In this document: positions 30,023 to 42,178 of the stretch, piece by piece
Numbering within the stretch: the stretch's first letter is position 1
How the letters are laid out: each line of letters begins with the position of its first letter
Source of the DNA: Stutzerimonas stutzeri
GTDB lineage: Bacteria > Pseudomonadota > Gammaproteobacteria > Pseudomonadales > Pseudomonadaceae
DNA: 64,000 nucleotides
Direction: 5' to 3'
Assembly: GCF_018138085.1 (NCBI RefSeq)
Contig: NZ_CP073105.1
Span: 4,278,001-4,342,000 of the forward strand
Notes under the pieces: generated by a model
The model's database searches: none
Told to the model about the DNA's origin: nothing
The model's input: only the letters and a program-made list of their open reading frames with translations
Translations under genes and position numbers: made by a program

Positions 30023-31081
30023 ATGAAACGACTGCTGCTGGCTTCACTGCTGGGATCAGCGATCGCCCTGGCGACATCGGCGAACGCTGCACAAACGGAC
30101 CTGAAGAGCCTCGAAGAGGCGGCGCGCGCGGAAGGTGAGGTCAATAGCGTCGGCATGCCGGACAGCTGGGCCAACTGGAAGGACACCTGGCAGGACCTGG
30201 AGAAGCAATACGGTCTCAAGCACATGGACACCGACATGAGTTCGGCCCAGGAGATCGCCAAGTTCGCCGCCGAGAAAGACAACGCCACGGCCGACATCGG
30301 CGACGTCGGTGCCGCGTTCGGGCCGATCGCCGTGCAGCAGGGCGTGACGCAAGCCTACAAGCCGAGCACCTGGGACCAGGTCCCGGACTGGGCGAAGGAC
30401 AAGGACGGCCACTGGCTGCTGGCCTACACCGGCTCGATCGCCTTCATCATCAACAAGCAGCTGGTCGACAAGGCGCCGACGTCCTGGGCCGAGCTCAAGG
30501 ATGGCAAATACAAGGTCGCCATCGGTGACGTCAGCGCCGCCGCGCAGGCCGTGAACGGCGTGCTGGCTGCGGCCATCGCCAACGGCGGCGACGAGACGAA
30601 TATTCAGCCGGGCCTGGACTACTTTGCCGAGATCGCCAAGCAGGGCCGCCTGTCTCTGTCGAACCCGACGATCCAGACGCTGGAACGCGGTGAAGTGGAA
30701 GTCGGCGTGGTCTGGGATTTCAACGGCCTGTCCTACCGCGACCAGATCGACCCGAGTCGCTTCGAAGTGCTGATCCCTTCCGATGGTTCGGTGATTTCCG
30801 GCTACACGACGATCATCAACAAATGGGCCAAGCACCCCAACGCCGCCAAGCTGGCGCGCGAATACATCCTCTCCGACGCAGGGCAGATCAACCTCGCCAA
30901 GGGCAACGCGCGGCCGATTCGCGCCGAGCACCTGACGCTGCCGGCCGAGGTGCAGGCCAAGCTGCTGCCGAACGAGCAGTACGCCAAAGTCAAACCCATC
31001 AAGAATGCCGAAGCCTGGGAAGCGACCTCCAAGGCGCTGCCGCAGCAATGGCAGGAAAACGTGATCATCGAGATGGAGTGA
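30023..31081 (+). CDS. ABC transporter periplasmic substrate-binding protein
   Basis: 352 residues with a clear signal peptide (MKRLLLASLLGSAIALATSA, cleavage near residue 24). Type II periplasmic binding protein of the family that serves iron, spermidine/putrescine, thiamine and 2-aminoethylphosphonate importers. It is the first gene of an operon with a phosphatase-superfamily enzyme, two permeases, an ATPase and a HAD phosphatase, so an organophosphate or phosphonate ligand is likely. AAAGGAG lies 7 bp upstream of the ATG. The actual ligand cannot be read from the sequence. Confidence 0.88.
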   Translation: MKRLLLASLLGSAIALATSANAAQTDLKSLEEAARAEGEVNSVGMPDSWANWKDTWQDLEKQYGLKHMDTDMSSAQEIAKFAAEKDNATADIGDVGAAFGPIAVQQGVTQAYKPSTWDQVPDWAKDKDGHWLLAYTGSIAFIINKQLVDKAPTSWAELKDGKYKVAIGDVSAAAQAVNGVLAAAIANGGDETNIQPGLDYFAEIAKQGRLSLSNPTIQTLERGEVEVGVVWDFNGLSYRDQIDPSRFEVLIPSDGSVISGYTTIINKWAKHPNAAKLAREYILSDAGQINLAKGNARPIRAEHLTLPAEVQAKLLPNEQYAKVKPIKNAEAWEATSKALPQQWQENVIIEME

Positions 31082-31093
31082 CGGCTGGACCCC

Positions 31094-31158
31094 GTAGGGT
31101 GGGCTAATACCACCGGAACCGCCTCGCCTTCGTAGGGTGGGCTGAAGCCCACCCTACG
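31094..31158. repeat. GTAGGGTGGGC repeats with long perfect palindrome
   Basis: In the 101-bp gap inside the ABC operon. A first copy of GTAGGGTGGGCT starts at 31094. A second at 31131-31158 forms a perfect palindrome: a 13-bp stem CGTAGGGTGGGCT around a GA loop, closed by AGCCCACCCTACG. It lacks a T-tract. It may stabilise the upstream mRNA end and raise binding-protein levels relative to the permeases. Confidence 0.75.
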
Positions 31159-31182
31159 GCGCAGCCTCAACAGGAACGTCCC

Positions 31183-31986
31183 ATGCGCAAAGCCATCCTA
31201 GTGATCCTCGACGGCCTGAGCCACTCGGTGGCCGAGCATGCCATGGGTCACCTGCACGCCTGGTGCGCCGCCGGGCGCGGCGCCTTCTACCGGCTCGACT
31301 GCGAGCTGCCGGCCCTGTCCCGCCCGCTCTACGAATGCATCCTCACCGGTGTGCCGCCCATCGACAGCGGCATCGTGCATAACGATGTGGTGCGGCTTTC
31401 CACCGAACGGAGCATCTTCCACTACGCCCGCGACGCCGGGCTGAGAACGGCCGCCGCGGCCTATCACTGGGTCAGTGAGCTGTATAACCGCGCGCCGTTT
31501 CACGCGGCACGCGACCGCCACAGCGAGACTCCCGAGCTGCCGATCCAGTACGGGCACTTTTATTTCGAGGATCATTACCCGGATTCACATCTGTTCGCCG
31601 ACGCGGAAAGCCTGCGTCTGCGACATGACCCGGGCTTCCTGCTGGTACACCCGATGAACATCGACGACGCCGGCCACAAGCATGGTCTGGATTCGTCTCA
31701 GTACCGCAACGCGGCACGCCGCGCCGACATCCTGCTGGCCGAGTACCTGCAGCGCTGGCTGGAGGCTGGTTATCAGGTGCTGGTCACGGCGGACCACGGC
31801 ATGAACAACGATCGCTCCCACAATGGCCTATTGCCGGAGGAGCGCGAGGTACCGTTGTTCGTCCTCGGCTCGGCGTTCAGCCTCGACGCGGCGGCGCGGC
31901 CGAAACAGACCGAACTGTGCGGCACGCTGTGCGAGCTGCTCGGCGTAACGCATGACAAACCGGCGTGTCGGGAGCTGCTGAAATGA
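31183..31986 (+). CDS. Alkaline-phosphatase-superfamily phosphoesterase, cytoplasmic
   Basis: 267 residues, nucleotide-pyrophosphatase/phosphodiesterase-like. Metal-binding and catalytic features are visible: ILDGL at residues 8-12 (metal Asp), SRPLYECILTG (about 45-55, probable Ser nucleophile), NIDDAGHKHG (about 165-174) and VTADHGMNNDRSHNG (about 203-217). There is no signal peptide, so it should act in the cytoplasm on the imported compound, splitting a phosphodiester, pyrophosphate or phosphonate ester. It sits between the binding protein and the permeases, and its stop overlaps the permease start (ATGA), which ties it to transport. Confidence 0.85.
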   Translation: MRKAILVILDGLSHSVAEHAMGHLHAWCAAGRGAFYRLDCELPALSRPLYECILTGVPPIDSGIVHNDVVRLSTERSIFHYARDAGLRTAAAAYHWVSELYNRAPFHAARDRHSETPELPIQYGHFYFEDHYPDSHLFADAESLRLRHDPGFLLVHPMNIDDAGHKHGLDSSQYRNAARRADILLAEYLQRWLEAGYQVLVTADHGMNNDRSHNGLLPEEREVPLFVLGSAFSLDAAARPKQTELCGTLCELLGVTHDKPACRELLK

Positions 31987-32894
31987 CCGCGCCGCTCGAG
32001 AACAACCTCAAAACTGCCGCCATACGCGACAGCGCTACGCCAGTCTCCACGGGCCGTCGCGCGCCACGCAGCAAGCGCCTGGCGTTGCTCTGCCTGCTGC
32101 CCTTCGCCCTGTTCTTCTTCGCCTTTCAGATCGCCCCGCTGCTCTGGGTGACGATCAATAGCCTGCACACACCCGAGGGCTGGGGCCTGGCCAATTTCCA
32201 GAAGATCTTTGCCTCGAAGTTCTACCTGCAAGCCATCAAGCACAGCCTGCAGATCGCCTTCTGGTCGAGCCTGTTCGGTATCGTCATCGCGATTCTCGGC
32301 AGCTACTCGCTGCGTCAGGTCGACTCCAGGCTGCGCGACTTCGTCATGGCCTTTTCCAACATGACCAGCAACTTCGCCGGCGTGCCGCTGGCGTTCGCCT
32401 TCGTCATTCTGCTCGGTTTCAACGGGGCGCTGACGATCCTGCTCAAGCAGGCCGGGATCATCGAGGACTTCAACCTCTACTCCAAGACCGGCCTGATCGT
32501 GCTCTATACATACTTTCAAATTCCGCTAGGCGTGCTGCTGCTCTACCCCGCCTTCGACGCGCTGCGCGAGGACTGGCGCGAGTCGGCGTCTCTGCTTGGC
32601 GCCGGAACCTGGAGCTATTGGCGCCATATCGGCCTGCCGGTGCTGACGCCCGCGTTGCTCGGCACCTTCGTCATCCTGCTGGCCAACGCGCTGGGCGCCT
32701 ATGCCACCGTCTATTACCTCACCACCGGCAACTTCAACGTCTTGCCGATCCGCATCGCGGCGATGGTGTCCGGTGATATCTCGCTGGACCCGAACATGGC
32801 CAGCGCCCTGGCTATGGTGCTGGTGGGGCTGATGGCGGTGATCACTGTGGCGCACCAGCTGTTGCTGAAGAGAAGCTACCATGCGAGCCGCTAA
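31983..32894 (+). CDS. ABC transporter permease (first)
   Basis: 303 residues from the ATG at 31983, which overlaps the previous stop; 31965 is an alternative giving six more residues. After a charged N-terminal tail of about 35 residues there are six predicted membrane helices. An EAA-type coupling loop lies near residues 198-215 (REDWRESASLLGAGTWSYWR). It is a PotB/CysT-like membrane subunit that pairs with the next permease; the genes overlap by 14 bp. Confidence 0.9.
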   Translation: MTAPLENNLKTAAIRDSATPVSTGRRAPRSKRLALLCLLPFALFFFAFQIAPLLWVTINSLHTPEGWGLANFQKIFASKFYLQAIKHSLQIAFWSSLFGIVIAILGSYSLRQVDSRLRDFVMAFSNMTSNFAGVPLAFAFVILLGFNGALTILLKQAGIIEDFNLYSKTGLIVLYTYFQIPLGVLLLYPAFDALREDWRESASLLGAGTWSYWRHIGLPVLTPALLGTFVILLANALGAYATVYYLTTGNFNVLPIRIAAMVSGDISLDPNMASALAMVLVGLMAVITVAHQLLLKRSYHASR

Positions 32895-33693
32895 CGCCAG
32901 ACGCGGCCAGCTCTACCACCGCCTCGTGGTGTGGTTGCTGTTCCTGATCCTGCTGCTGCCGCTGGCAGCGACCTTTCTGTATTCGATCTCCAGCAGCTGG
33001 TCGGCGACCATCCTGCCGGACGGCCTGACCTTCGATTGGTATCTGCAGCTATGGAGCGATGAGCGCTTCCTGCGCGCCTTCGGCCAGTCCTTGCTGGTCT
33101 GCTTCGGTGCTCTGGCGCTGGCCGTGGTGCTGATCCTGCCGCTGCTGTTCGTGGTGCATTACCACTTCCCGAAGCTCGATGGCCTGATGAACATCCTGAT
33201 CCTGCTGCCCTTCGCGGTGCCGCCAGTGGTGTCTTCGGTCGGGCTGCTGCAGCTGTACGGCTCGGGGCCGCTGGCGATGGTGGGTACGCCGTGGATCCTG
33301 ATTGGCGCCTACTTCACCATCGCCCTGCCGTTCATGTACCGGGCGATCAGCAACAACCTGCAGGCGATCAACCTGCGCGATCTGATGGACGCCGCCCACC
33401 TGCTCGGTGCCAGCACCTGGAAGGCGGCGTTCCTCGTCGTGCTGCCGAACTTGCGCAAGGGGTTGATGGTGTCGCTGTTCCTGTCTTTCTCCTTTCTGTT
33501 CGGCGAATTCGTCTTTGCCAATCTGCTGGTGGGCACGCGCTACGAAACCCTGCAGGTGTACCTGAACAACATGAAAAACAGCAGCGGCCACTTCAACAGT
33601 GCGCTGGTGATCTCTTACTTCTTCTTCGTGCTGGTGTTCACTTGGGCGGCGACCCGGTTGAATCGTGAGCGCACGGACAAGGCGGTGGGTTGA
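32881..33693 (+). CDS. ABC transporter permease (second)
   Basis: 270 residues, six predicted membrane helices. An EAA-type loop reads LRDLMDAAHLLGASTWKAAF (about residues 165-184), the contact site for the ATPase. It resembles PotC-type permeases and forms the heterodimeric channel with the preceding gene product, which it overlaps by 14 bp. A repeat-filled gap of 241 bp separates it from the ATPase gene. Confidence 0.9.
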   Translation: MRAANARRGQLYHRLVVWLLFLILLLPLAATFLYSISSSWSATILPDGLTFDWYLQLWSDERFLRAFGQSLLVCFGALALAVVLILPLLFVVHYHFPKLDGLMNILILLPFAVPPVVSSVGLLQLYGSGPLAMVGTPWILIGAYFTIALPFMYRAISNNLQAINLRDLMDAAHLLGASTWKAAFLVVLPNLRKGLMVSLFLSFSFLFGEFVFANLLVGTRYETLQVYLNNMKNSSGHFNSALVISYFFFVLVFTWAATRLNRERTDKAVG

Positions 33694-33740
33694 AGCGGAA
33701 CGCCGCCCGGACAAGGCTGATTGATGCCAACCGCAGTTTC

Positions 33741-33792
33741 GTAGGGTGGGCTTTAGCCCACCAGACAAACGGTGGGCTGAAGCCCACCCTAC
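33741..33792. repeat. Pair of GTAGGGTGGGC repeats in inverted orientation
   Basis: GTAGGGTGGGC (33741-33751) runs into TTTAGCCCACC (33752-33762). GGTGGGC (33771-33777) then pairs with GCCCACCCTAC (33782-33792). The outer arms GTAGGGTGGGC and GCCCACCCTAC also pair with each other, so either two small hairpins or one large one can form. Same family as the repeat at 31094-31158 in the same operon. Confidence 0.7.
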
Positions 33793-33852
33793 AGGACCGG
33801 TGTTTACTGGGCGGCGACGCGATTGAATCGGGAAAGGAATTCGCCGTGATGG

Positions 33853-33880
33853 TTCGCGAGCAAGCTCGCTCCTACAGGGG
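33853..33880. repeat. Pseudomonas REP-like element
   Basis: TTCGCGAGCAAGCTCGCTCC followed by TACAGGGGC matches the REP core common in pseudomonad genomes; GCGAGC (33856-33861) and GCTCGC (33864-33869) form the stem. It lies 55 bp before the ATPase start. Confidence 0.7.
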
Positions 33881-33934
33881 CGCTACACCTGCCCATGCAA
33901 CGCTCTTACCCGACGACTTTTCAACGAGGCCGAC

Positions 33935-34936
33935 ATGAGTTTTCTCAGCATCCGCAACCTGCATAAAGCCTTTGGCGACACCCGGGTCTTCAGCGATATC
34001 AATTGCGAAGTCGCCAAGGGCGAGCTGATCACCCTGCTCGGCCCGTCCGGCTGCGGCAAGTCGACTTTGCTGCGCTGCATCGCCGGGCTTACCGAGGTGG
34101 ATGGCGGGCAGATCCTGCTGGACGGCGCGGACCTGGTGCCGCTGGCCCCGCAGAAACGCCAGATCGGCATGGTGTTCCAGAGTTATGCGCTGTTCCCCAA
34201 CATGACCGTGGAGCAGAACGTCGCCTTCGGCCTGCGCATGCAGAAGGTCGCGCGGGATGAAAGCGCCCGGCGCGTGGCCGAGGTGCTGGAGATGGTCGAG
34301 CTGAACGACTTCGCCCGCCGCTACCCCAGCCAGCTGTCCGGCGGCCAGTGCCAGCGCGTGGCACTGGCGCGCTCGCTGGTCACCCGCCCGCGCCTGCTGC
34401 TGCTCGATGAGCCGCTCTCCGCGCTGGACGCCCGCATCCGCAAGCACCTGCGCGAGCAGATCCGTGCGATTCAGCAGGAGCTGGGGCTGACCACCATTTT
34501 CGTCACCCATGACCAGGAGGAAGCGCTGACCCTGTCCGACCGCATCCTGCTGATGAATGCCGGACGGATCGTGCAGAGTGCCGATGCCGAAACCCTCTAC
34601 ACCGCGCCAGCGGATGCATTCGCGGCCGGTTTTATCGGCAACTACAACCTGCTCGCCCCTGACCTGGCCACGCGCCTGCTGCAACGTCCGGTCAGCGCCC
34701 AGGTGGCGATCCGCCCGGAAGCCATCGTGCTGAGCGAAAGCGGCGTAATGGGTGATGGCATCTCAGGGGTTATCAAGAGCCACAGCCTGCTCGGTAATGT
34801 GATTCGCTACCGCGTCGAAGCGCGAAATGTCGAGCTGCTGGTTGACGTGCTCAACCGCTCCCCGGCCGATCTCTATCCCCACGGCCGCCAGGTAAGCCTT
34901 ACCATCGACGCTTCGGCAATTCACGAGGTGGCTTGA
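33935..34936 (+). CDS. ABC transporter ATP-binding protein
   Basis: 333 residues. Walker A GPSGCGKST (about residues 35-43), Q-loop VFQSYALFP, ABC signature LSGGQCQRVALARSL (about 135-149), Walker B LLLLDEPLSALD and the switch His (VTHDQEEAL) are all intact. The C-terminal TOBE-like domain (about 245-333) is typical of importers for polyamines, iron, sulfate and phosphonates. It energises the two permeases encoded upstream. Its stop overlaps the HAD gene start (TGATG). Confidence 0.93.
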   Translation: MSFLSIRNLHKAFGDTRVFSDINCEVAKGELITLLGPSGCGKSTLLRCIAGLTEVDGGQILLDGADLVPLAPQKRQIGMVFQSYALFPNMTVEQNVAFGLRMQKVARDESARRVAEVLEMVELNDFARRYPSQLSGGQCQRVALARSLVTRPRLLLLDEPLSALDARIRKHLREQIRAIQQELGLTTIFVTHDQEEALTLSDRILLMNAGRIVQSADAETLYTAPADAFAAGFIGNYNLLAPDLATRLLQRPVSAQVAIRPEAIVLSESGVMGDGISGVIKSHSLLGNVIRYRVEARNVELLVDVLNRSPADLYPHGRQVSLTIDASAIHEVA

Positions 34937-35589
34937 TGGCATTGGCAATTTTCGACCTGGACGAAACCCTGATCGACGGCGACTGCGCCAGCCTCTGGTC
35001 CCACGAAATGGCCAAGATTGGCTGGGTGGATGGCGAATCCTTCCTGCGCAAGGATGCCGAGCTGATGGCCGAGTACGCCTTCGGCCGGCTGGCGATGGAG
35101 GACTACATGGCCTTCAGCCTCGCGCCGCTAGTGGGCCGCACGGCCGAAGAAGTCGCCCACGTGGTCGAGCCCTTCGTCGAGGACGTTATCGAGCCGCTGA
35201 TCTATAGCGACGCCATGCGCTGCCTCGCCGAGCATCGCAAAGCCGGCGACCGCATCTTGGTGATTTCCGCATCGGCGGAGTTTCTCGTCGCGGCCGTCGC
35301 CGAACGGCTCGGTATCGACGAAGTGCTGGCGATCCAGCTGGAGGAGCAGCACGGCTTCTACAGCGGCAATACCCGTGGCGTGTTGACCTACCGAGAAGGC
35401 AAGGTGACGCGGTTACGCGAGTGGGCCGACGCAGCGGGCGAATCGCTGGACGGCGCGCATTTCTACTCGGACTCGATCAACGACCTGCCATTGCTTGAGC
35501 AAGTGGCGCATGCGCACGTGGTGAACCCCGATCCGCTGTTACGCGAACAGGCCGAGGCGCGCGGGTGGCCGGTGCTCGCCTGGCGCTGA
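34936..35589 (+). CDS. HAD-IB family phosphatase (SerB-like)
   Basis: 217 residues from the ATG at 34936, coupled by 1-bp overlap to the ATPase gene. HAD superfamily motifs: nucleophile DLDETL (residues 7-12), ISASAEF (motif II), and SDSINDLPLL (motif IV, about 178-187). Subclass IB enzymes remove phosphate from small molecules such as phosphoserine or phosphocholine. In this operon it probably takes phosphate off the imported compound after the alkaline-phosphatase-type enzyme has acted. Its stop is 1 bp from the convergent kinase gene end. Confidence 0.88.
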   Translation: MALAIFDLDETLIDGDCASLWSHEMAKIGWVDGESFLRKDAELMAEYAFGRLAMEDYMAFSLAPLVGRTAEEVAHVVEPFVEDVIEPLIYSDAMRCLAEHRKAGDRILVISASAEFLVAAVAERLGIDEVLAIQLEEQHGFYSGNTRGVLTYREGKVTRLREWADAAGESLDGAHFYSDSINDLPLLEQVAHAHVVNPDPLLREQAEARGWPVLAWR

Positions 35590-35590
35590 A

Positions 35591-36787
35591 TCAGGATTCG
35601 GCGTTCAGCGGCAGCAGCACCCGGAACAGCGCGCCTTTGCCCTCTTCGCTCACCACCTGAATGCGGCCGTTGTGCGCCTTGACGATCTGCTCGGCGATGA
35701 ACAATCCAAGCCCGAGCCCGGCGCTGCTCTCGCTGCCCTCGGCGCGCTCGAACTGGCAGAAGATTCGCTCCAGGCTTTTCTGGCTGATGCCGATGCCCTG
35801 GTCGCGCACTTCGATGCATGCACCCTCTGGTGTCGCGCTGACGCTGACTTGCACCGGCTTGCCCGCGCCGTAACGCATGGCATTGGTCAGCAGGTTCGCC
35901 AGTACCTGTTCGATACGAAACTCGTCCCATACACCGATGATCGGCTCCGGCCGCTGGAACAGCAGCGTGCAACCGCTGGCTTCCATTTGCGGCGCGAAGT
36001 TCTCCACCACGCTGGCCGCCAGCTTGCCTAGGTCGGCGCGACTCGGGCGAATCGACAGCTTGCCGGTGCGAATCCTCGACACGTCGAGCATGTCGTCGAT
36101 CAGCCGGATCAGGCTCTGGATCTGTCGCTCGTCCTTGTCGACCATCTGCCGCAACCGGTCCTCACTGAACGCTGCGAGGTTGTTGCGCCCCAGCTGAAGC
36201 TTGCGCAGCTGAACCTCGAGGATCAGCGTGTTGAGGGGCGTTTTCAGCTCATGCGAGACGATGGACATGAAGTCGTCGCGCATGCGCACCGCAGCCTCCA
36301 GTTCGGCCTTGGTACTGCGCAGCTCATCGAGCAGTACCTCCTGCTCGCGACGGCTACGCTCGAGCGCCTCGAGCTGGCGCGCCAGGCGCTTGCGATTACG
36401 ATACAGATCGACGAACACGCTGACCTTGCTACGCACCGCGTGGATATCCAGCGGCTTTTGCATGAAATCCACAGCGCCGCTCTCGTACCCCTTGAAGGCA
36501 TAGTTGAGCTCTCGTCCAGCGGCGCTGACGAAGACGATGGGAATGTGCTTGGTGCGCTCGGTGCTGCGCATCAGCTCGGCCAGTTGAAAACCGTCCATGC
36601 CGGGCATCTGGACATCCAGAATGGCCAGGGCGAACTCGTGACGCAGCAGCAATTCGAGCGCCTGTTCTGCCGATTCGGCACGATGCACACGCACACCCGG
36701 TGCCTTGAGCAAGGCGTCCAGCGCCAGCAGATTCTCCGGTAGATCATCGACGATCAGCAGGTTCGCTTCGTCCGTTCGGTCAGGCAT
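35591..36787 (-). CDS. Response regulator-histidine kinase hybrid (soluble)
   Basis: 398 residues without membrane helices. The receiver domain at residues 1-125 has its phospho-acceptor Asp in ILDVQMPGMDG (about 57). A coiled coil spans about 130-165. HisKA follows with the phospho-His in SIVSHELKTPLNTL (about 172-185), then HATPase c with N-box NLLTNAMRYGAG and GLGLGLFIAEQIV. It is the last gene of a minus-strand operon with a large hybrid kinase, CheR and CheB. Having the receiver in front suggests its kinase activity is switched by the upstream membrane kinase. No DNA-binding domain is present. Confidence 0.92.
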   Translation of the reverse strand: MPDRTDEANLLIVDDLPENLLALDALLKAPGVRVHRAESAEQALELLLRHEFALAILDVQMPGMDGFQLAELMRSTERTKHIPIVFVSAAGRELNYAFKGYESGAVDFMQKPLDIHAVRSKVSVFVDLYRNRKRLARQLEALERSRREQEVLLDELRSTKAELEAAVRMRDDFMSIVSHELKTPLNTLILEVQLRKLQLGRNNLAAFSEDRLRQMVDKDERQIQSLIRLIDDMLDVSRIRTGKLSIRPSRADLGKLAASVVENFAPQMEASGCTLLFQRPEPIIGVWDEFRIEQVLANLLTNAMRYGAGKPVQVSVSATPEGACIEVRDQGIGISQKSLERIFCQFERAEGSESSAGLGLGLFIAEQIVKAHNGRIQVVSEEGKGALFRVLLPLNAES

Positions 36788-36790
36788 GAG

Positions 36791-37390
36791 TCACTCCAGT
36801 TCGCGCAACAGTCGATGGATATCGCGCAGGGGCAAAATATAATCCGGCGCAAAGCGCTGGAGTGCAGCAAGCGGCATGGTTGGCACTTCGGCCTCTTCTG
36901 GATCCTGGACGATGCTGATGCCGCCAGCCTGTTTGATCGCCTCCAGACCGGCCGCGCCGTCCTCGTTGGCACCGGTCAGCAAAACCCCGGCAAGGCGCTC
37001 GCCCCAGGCGTCGGCGGCCGACTCGAAGAGCACATCGATCGAGGGACGGGAGAAATGTATCGCCTCGTCCTGGCTGAGCGACAGGCTCAGGTCCGTTTCC
37101 ACCAGCAAGTGGTACCCGGGCGCGGCGAAATACAGGGTGCCGGTGCGCACCGTCTCCTTGTCATCGGCCTCCTTGACCCGCAGCGCCGTCCTGCGCTGAA
37201 AGATCTCGGCCAACTGGGTCGGCCTGCCCGCCGGTACATGCTGAACCACCAGCAGCGCCTGGCGCAGAGTGCCTGGCAGCCCGTCGACCAGCATGCTCAA
37301 CGCAGCCAGGCCGCCCGCAGAGGCGCCGATCACCACCGCGTCTATCGGTCGAGGGGAACGGACTGGAATGCCGGCGGCCTGGTGTTTCAT
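36791..37390 (-). CDS. CheB-type methylesterase domain protein
   Basis: 199 residues: only the CheB catalytic domain, without the N-terminal receiver found in chemotaxis CheB. The catalytic triad is visible as Ser in VIGASAGG (about residues 21-28), His in VVQHVP (about 48-53) and Asp in GANEDGAAG (about 140-148). It would remove methyl groups from glutamate methyl esters or deamidate glutamine on a partner protein. It overlaps the cheR stop by 4 bp and is 3 bp from the receiver-kinase gene. Its substrate here is unknown because no chemoreceptor is in the operon. Confidence 0.9.
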   Translation of the reverse strand: MKHQAAGIPVRSPRPIDAVVIGASAGGLAALSMLVDGLPGTLRQALLVVQHVPAGRPTQLAEIFQRRTALRVKEADDKETVRTGTLYFAAPGYHLLVETDLSLSLSQDEAIHFSRPSIDVLFESAADAWGERLAGVLLTGANEDGAAGLEAIKQAGGISIVQDPEEAEVPTMPLAALQRFAPDYILPLRDIHRLLRELE

Positions 37391-38205
37391 AGCTTGCGGA
37401 AGATCCTCTCCTGCTTGTCGAACGCTTCGTAGCGTCCAGCGTAGCCGGAGAGCTCCACGGTTTCCTTGCTGCCCAACCCAAGAAAACCACGATGGCAGAG
37501 GGAATCATGGAACAGGCCAAAGGCACGGTCCTGCAGGGGCTTGTTGAAATAGATCAGAACGTTGCGGCACGAAATCAGTTGGGTTTCGGCGAAGACGCTG
37601 TCCGTCGCGAGACTATGATCGGCAAAAGTTATCTTATCTTTCAATGACTTATCCATGATCGCCGAGTCATAAGCCGCCGTATAGTAATTGCTCAGGCTCT
37701 GTTTGCCGCCGGCACGCTGATAATTTTCGGTGTACTGGCGCATATCGCCGATATCGAAGATGCCTCGGCGCGCCTGCTCCAGCGAGCGCGGATTGATGTC
37801 GGTCGCATAGAGGATGGTGCGATCGAGCAAGCCCTCCTCCTTGAGGAGAATGGCCATCGAGTAGACCTCTTCTCCGGTGCTGCAGCCGGCGATCCATACC
37901 TTCAGCGAGGGATAGGTTCGCAGCACCGGAACCACCTGCTCGCGCAGCGCCAGAAAATAACTTGGATCACGAAACATCTCGCTCACCGGGATGGTGAGGT
38001 ACTGCAGCAGCTCCATGAACACCTGAGGCTCATAGAGGATCTTGCGTTGCAGCTCGGAGATGCTGTCGCATTGCAGTTGCTTGAGCGCCAGCAATATCCG
38101 GCGCTTGAGCGAGGCGCCGGAGTAGTCGCGGAAATCGTAGCTGTAGCGCAGATAGATCGCTTCGATCAGCAGCTTCAGTTCGATGGCCTGGTTGCGGTCC
38201 GGCAT
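37387..38205 (-). CDS. CheR-type protein-glutamate methyltransferase
   Basis: 272 residues. N-terminal helical domain (about 1-80) and SAM-binding domain with VWIAGCSTGEEVYSMAILL (about 108-126) and the late ISCRNVLIYFNKPLQ (about 212-226). There is no C-terminal pentapeptide-binding or TPR extension. It should methylate glutamates of a partner, possibly the coiled-coil part of the kinase upstream. It lies 1 bp after the kinase stop and overlaps cheB (ATGA), so it is part of one tight operon. Confidence 0.93.
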   Translation of the reverse strand: MPDRNQAIELKLLIEAIYLRYSYDFRDYSGASLKRRILLALKQLQCDSISELQRKILYEPQVFMELLQYLTIPVSEMFRDPSYFLALREQVVPVLRTYPSLKVWIAGCSTGEEVYSMAILLKEEGLLDRTILYATDINPRSLEQARRGIFDIGDMRQYTENYQRAGGKQSLSNYYTAAYDSAIMDKSLKDKITFADHSLATDSVFAETQLISCRNVLIYFNKPLQDRAFGLFHDSLCHRGFLGLGSKETVELSGYAGRYEAFDKQERIFRKL

Positions 38206-38206
38206 G

Positions 38207-41695
<3,489 letters not shown>

Positions 41696-41866
41696 CTGGT
41701 TCCTTCCTGAGTGCCGTCCTGTGACGGACACGCACGATCGCTCGGGCAGCTGCGTGGCGCTGGTGCCAAACGCACTGATCCCTGCAAGTACTAGGTGATT
41801 CGCGCGAGATCGCCCCACGCACGTGAAAGTCGACCTCGGACTTTACACTGCCTCGCTTGCGAGCAC

Positions 41867-41890
41867 AAAAAACCCGGCCGAACGGCCGGG
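41867..41890 (-). terminator. Rho-independent terminator of the Pmp3-like gene
   Basis: Read on the minus strand, the 8-bp stem CCCGGCCG/CGGCCGGG with an AA/TT loop (41873-41890) is followed by six T residues (41872-41867). It lies 23 bp after the stop of the small membrane-protein gene and separates it from the kinase operon. Confidence 0.85.
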
Positions 41891-41913
41891 CTAGACGCAT
41901 CCGATGCCGCGCG

Positions 41914-42072
41914 TCAGCGTCGCGCGATGACCCACACCGCGTGAATGATGCCCGGAATATAGCCCAACAGCGTCAGCAAGATATTCAGCCAGAAGGCCCC
42001 AGCAAAACCGACTTGCAGGAACACGCCCAGCGGGGGCAAAAGTATCGCGATGATGATTCGAATCAGGTCCAT
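41914..42072 (-). CDS. YqaE/Pmp3 family membrane peptide
   Basis: 52 residues, beginning MDLIRIIIAILLPPLGVFLQ and ending in VWVIARR. Two hydrophobic helices are joined by a short loop; LLPPLGVFLQVG and the GYIPGIIHAVWVI end are hallmarks of the Pmp3/YqaE (UPF0057) family. These peptides are induced by salt, cold or envelope stress and affect membrane potential in yeast and plants; the bacterial role is poorly known. GAGGAAA precedes the ATG and a strong terminator follows the stop. It forms its own small transcription unit. Confidence 0.9.
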   Translation of the reverse strand: MDLIRIIIAILLPPLGVFLQVGFAGAFWLNILLTLLGYIPGIIHAVWVIARR

Positions 42073-42178
42073 TCGGGTTTCCTCGGGTCTGCCTGCTGTA
42101 AGCGTATGGTGAATCGACCCGATCGGCCTTCAGGGGTTCCTTGGCCACCCTCGTCAGGCACGGCGTCTGGCCGGGTGA

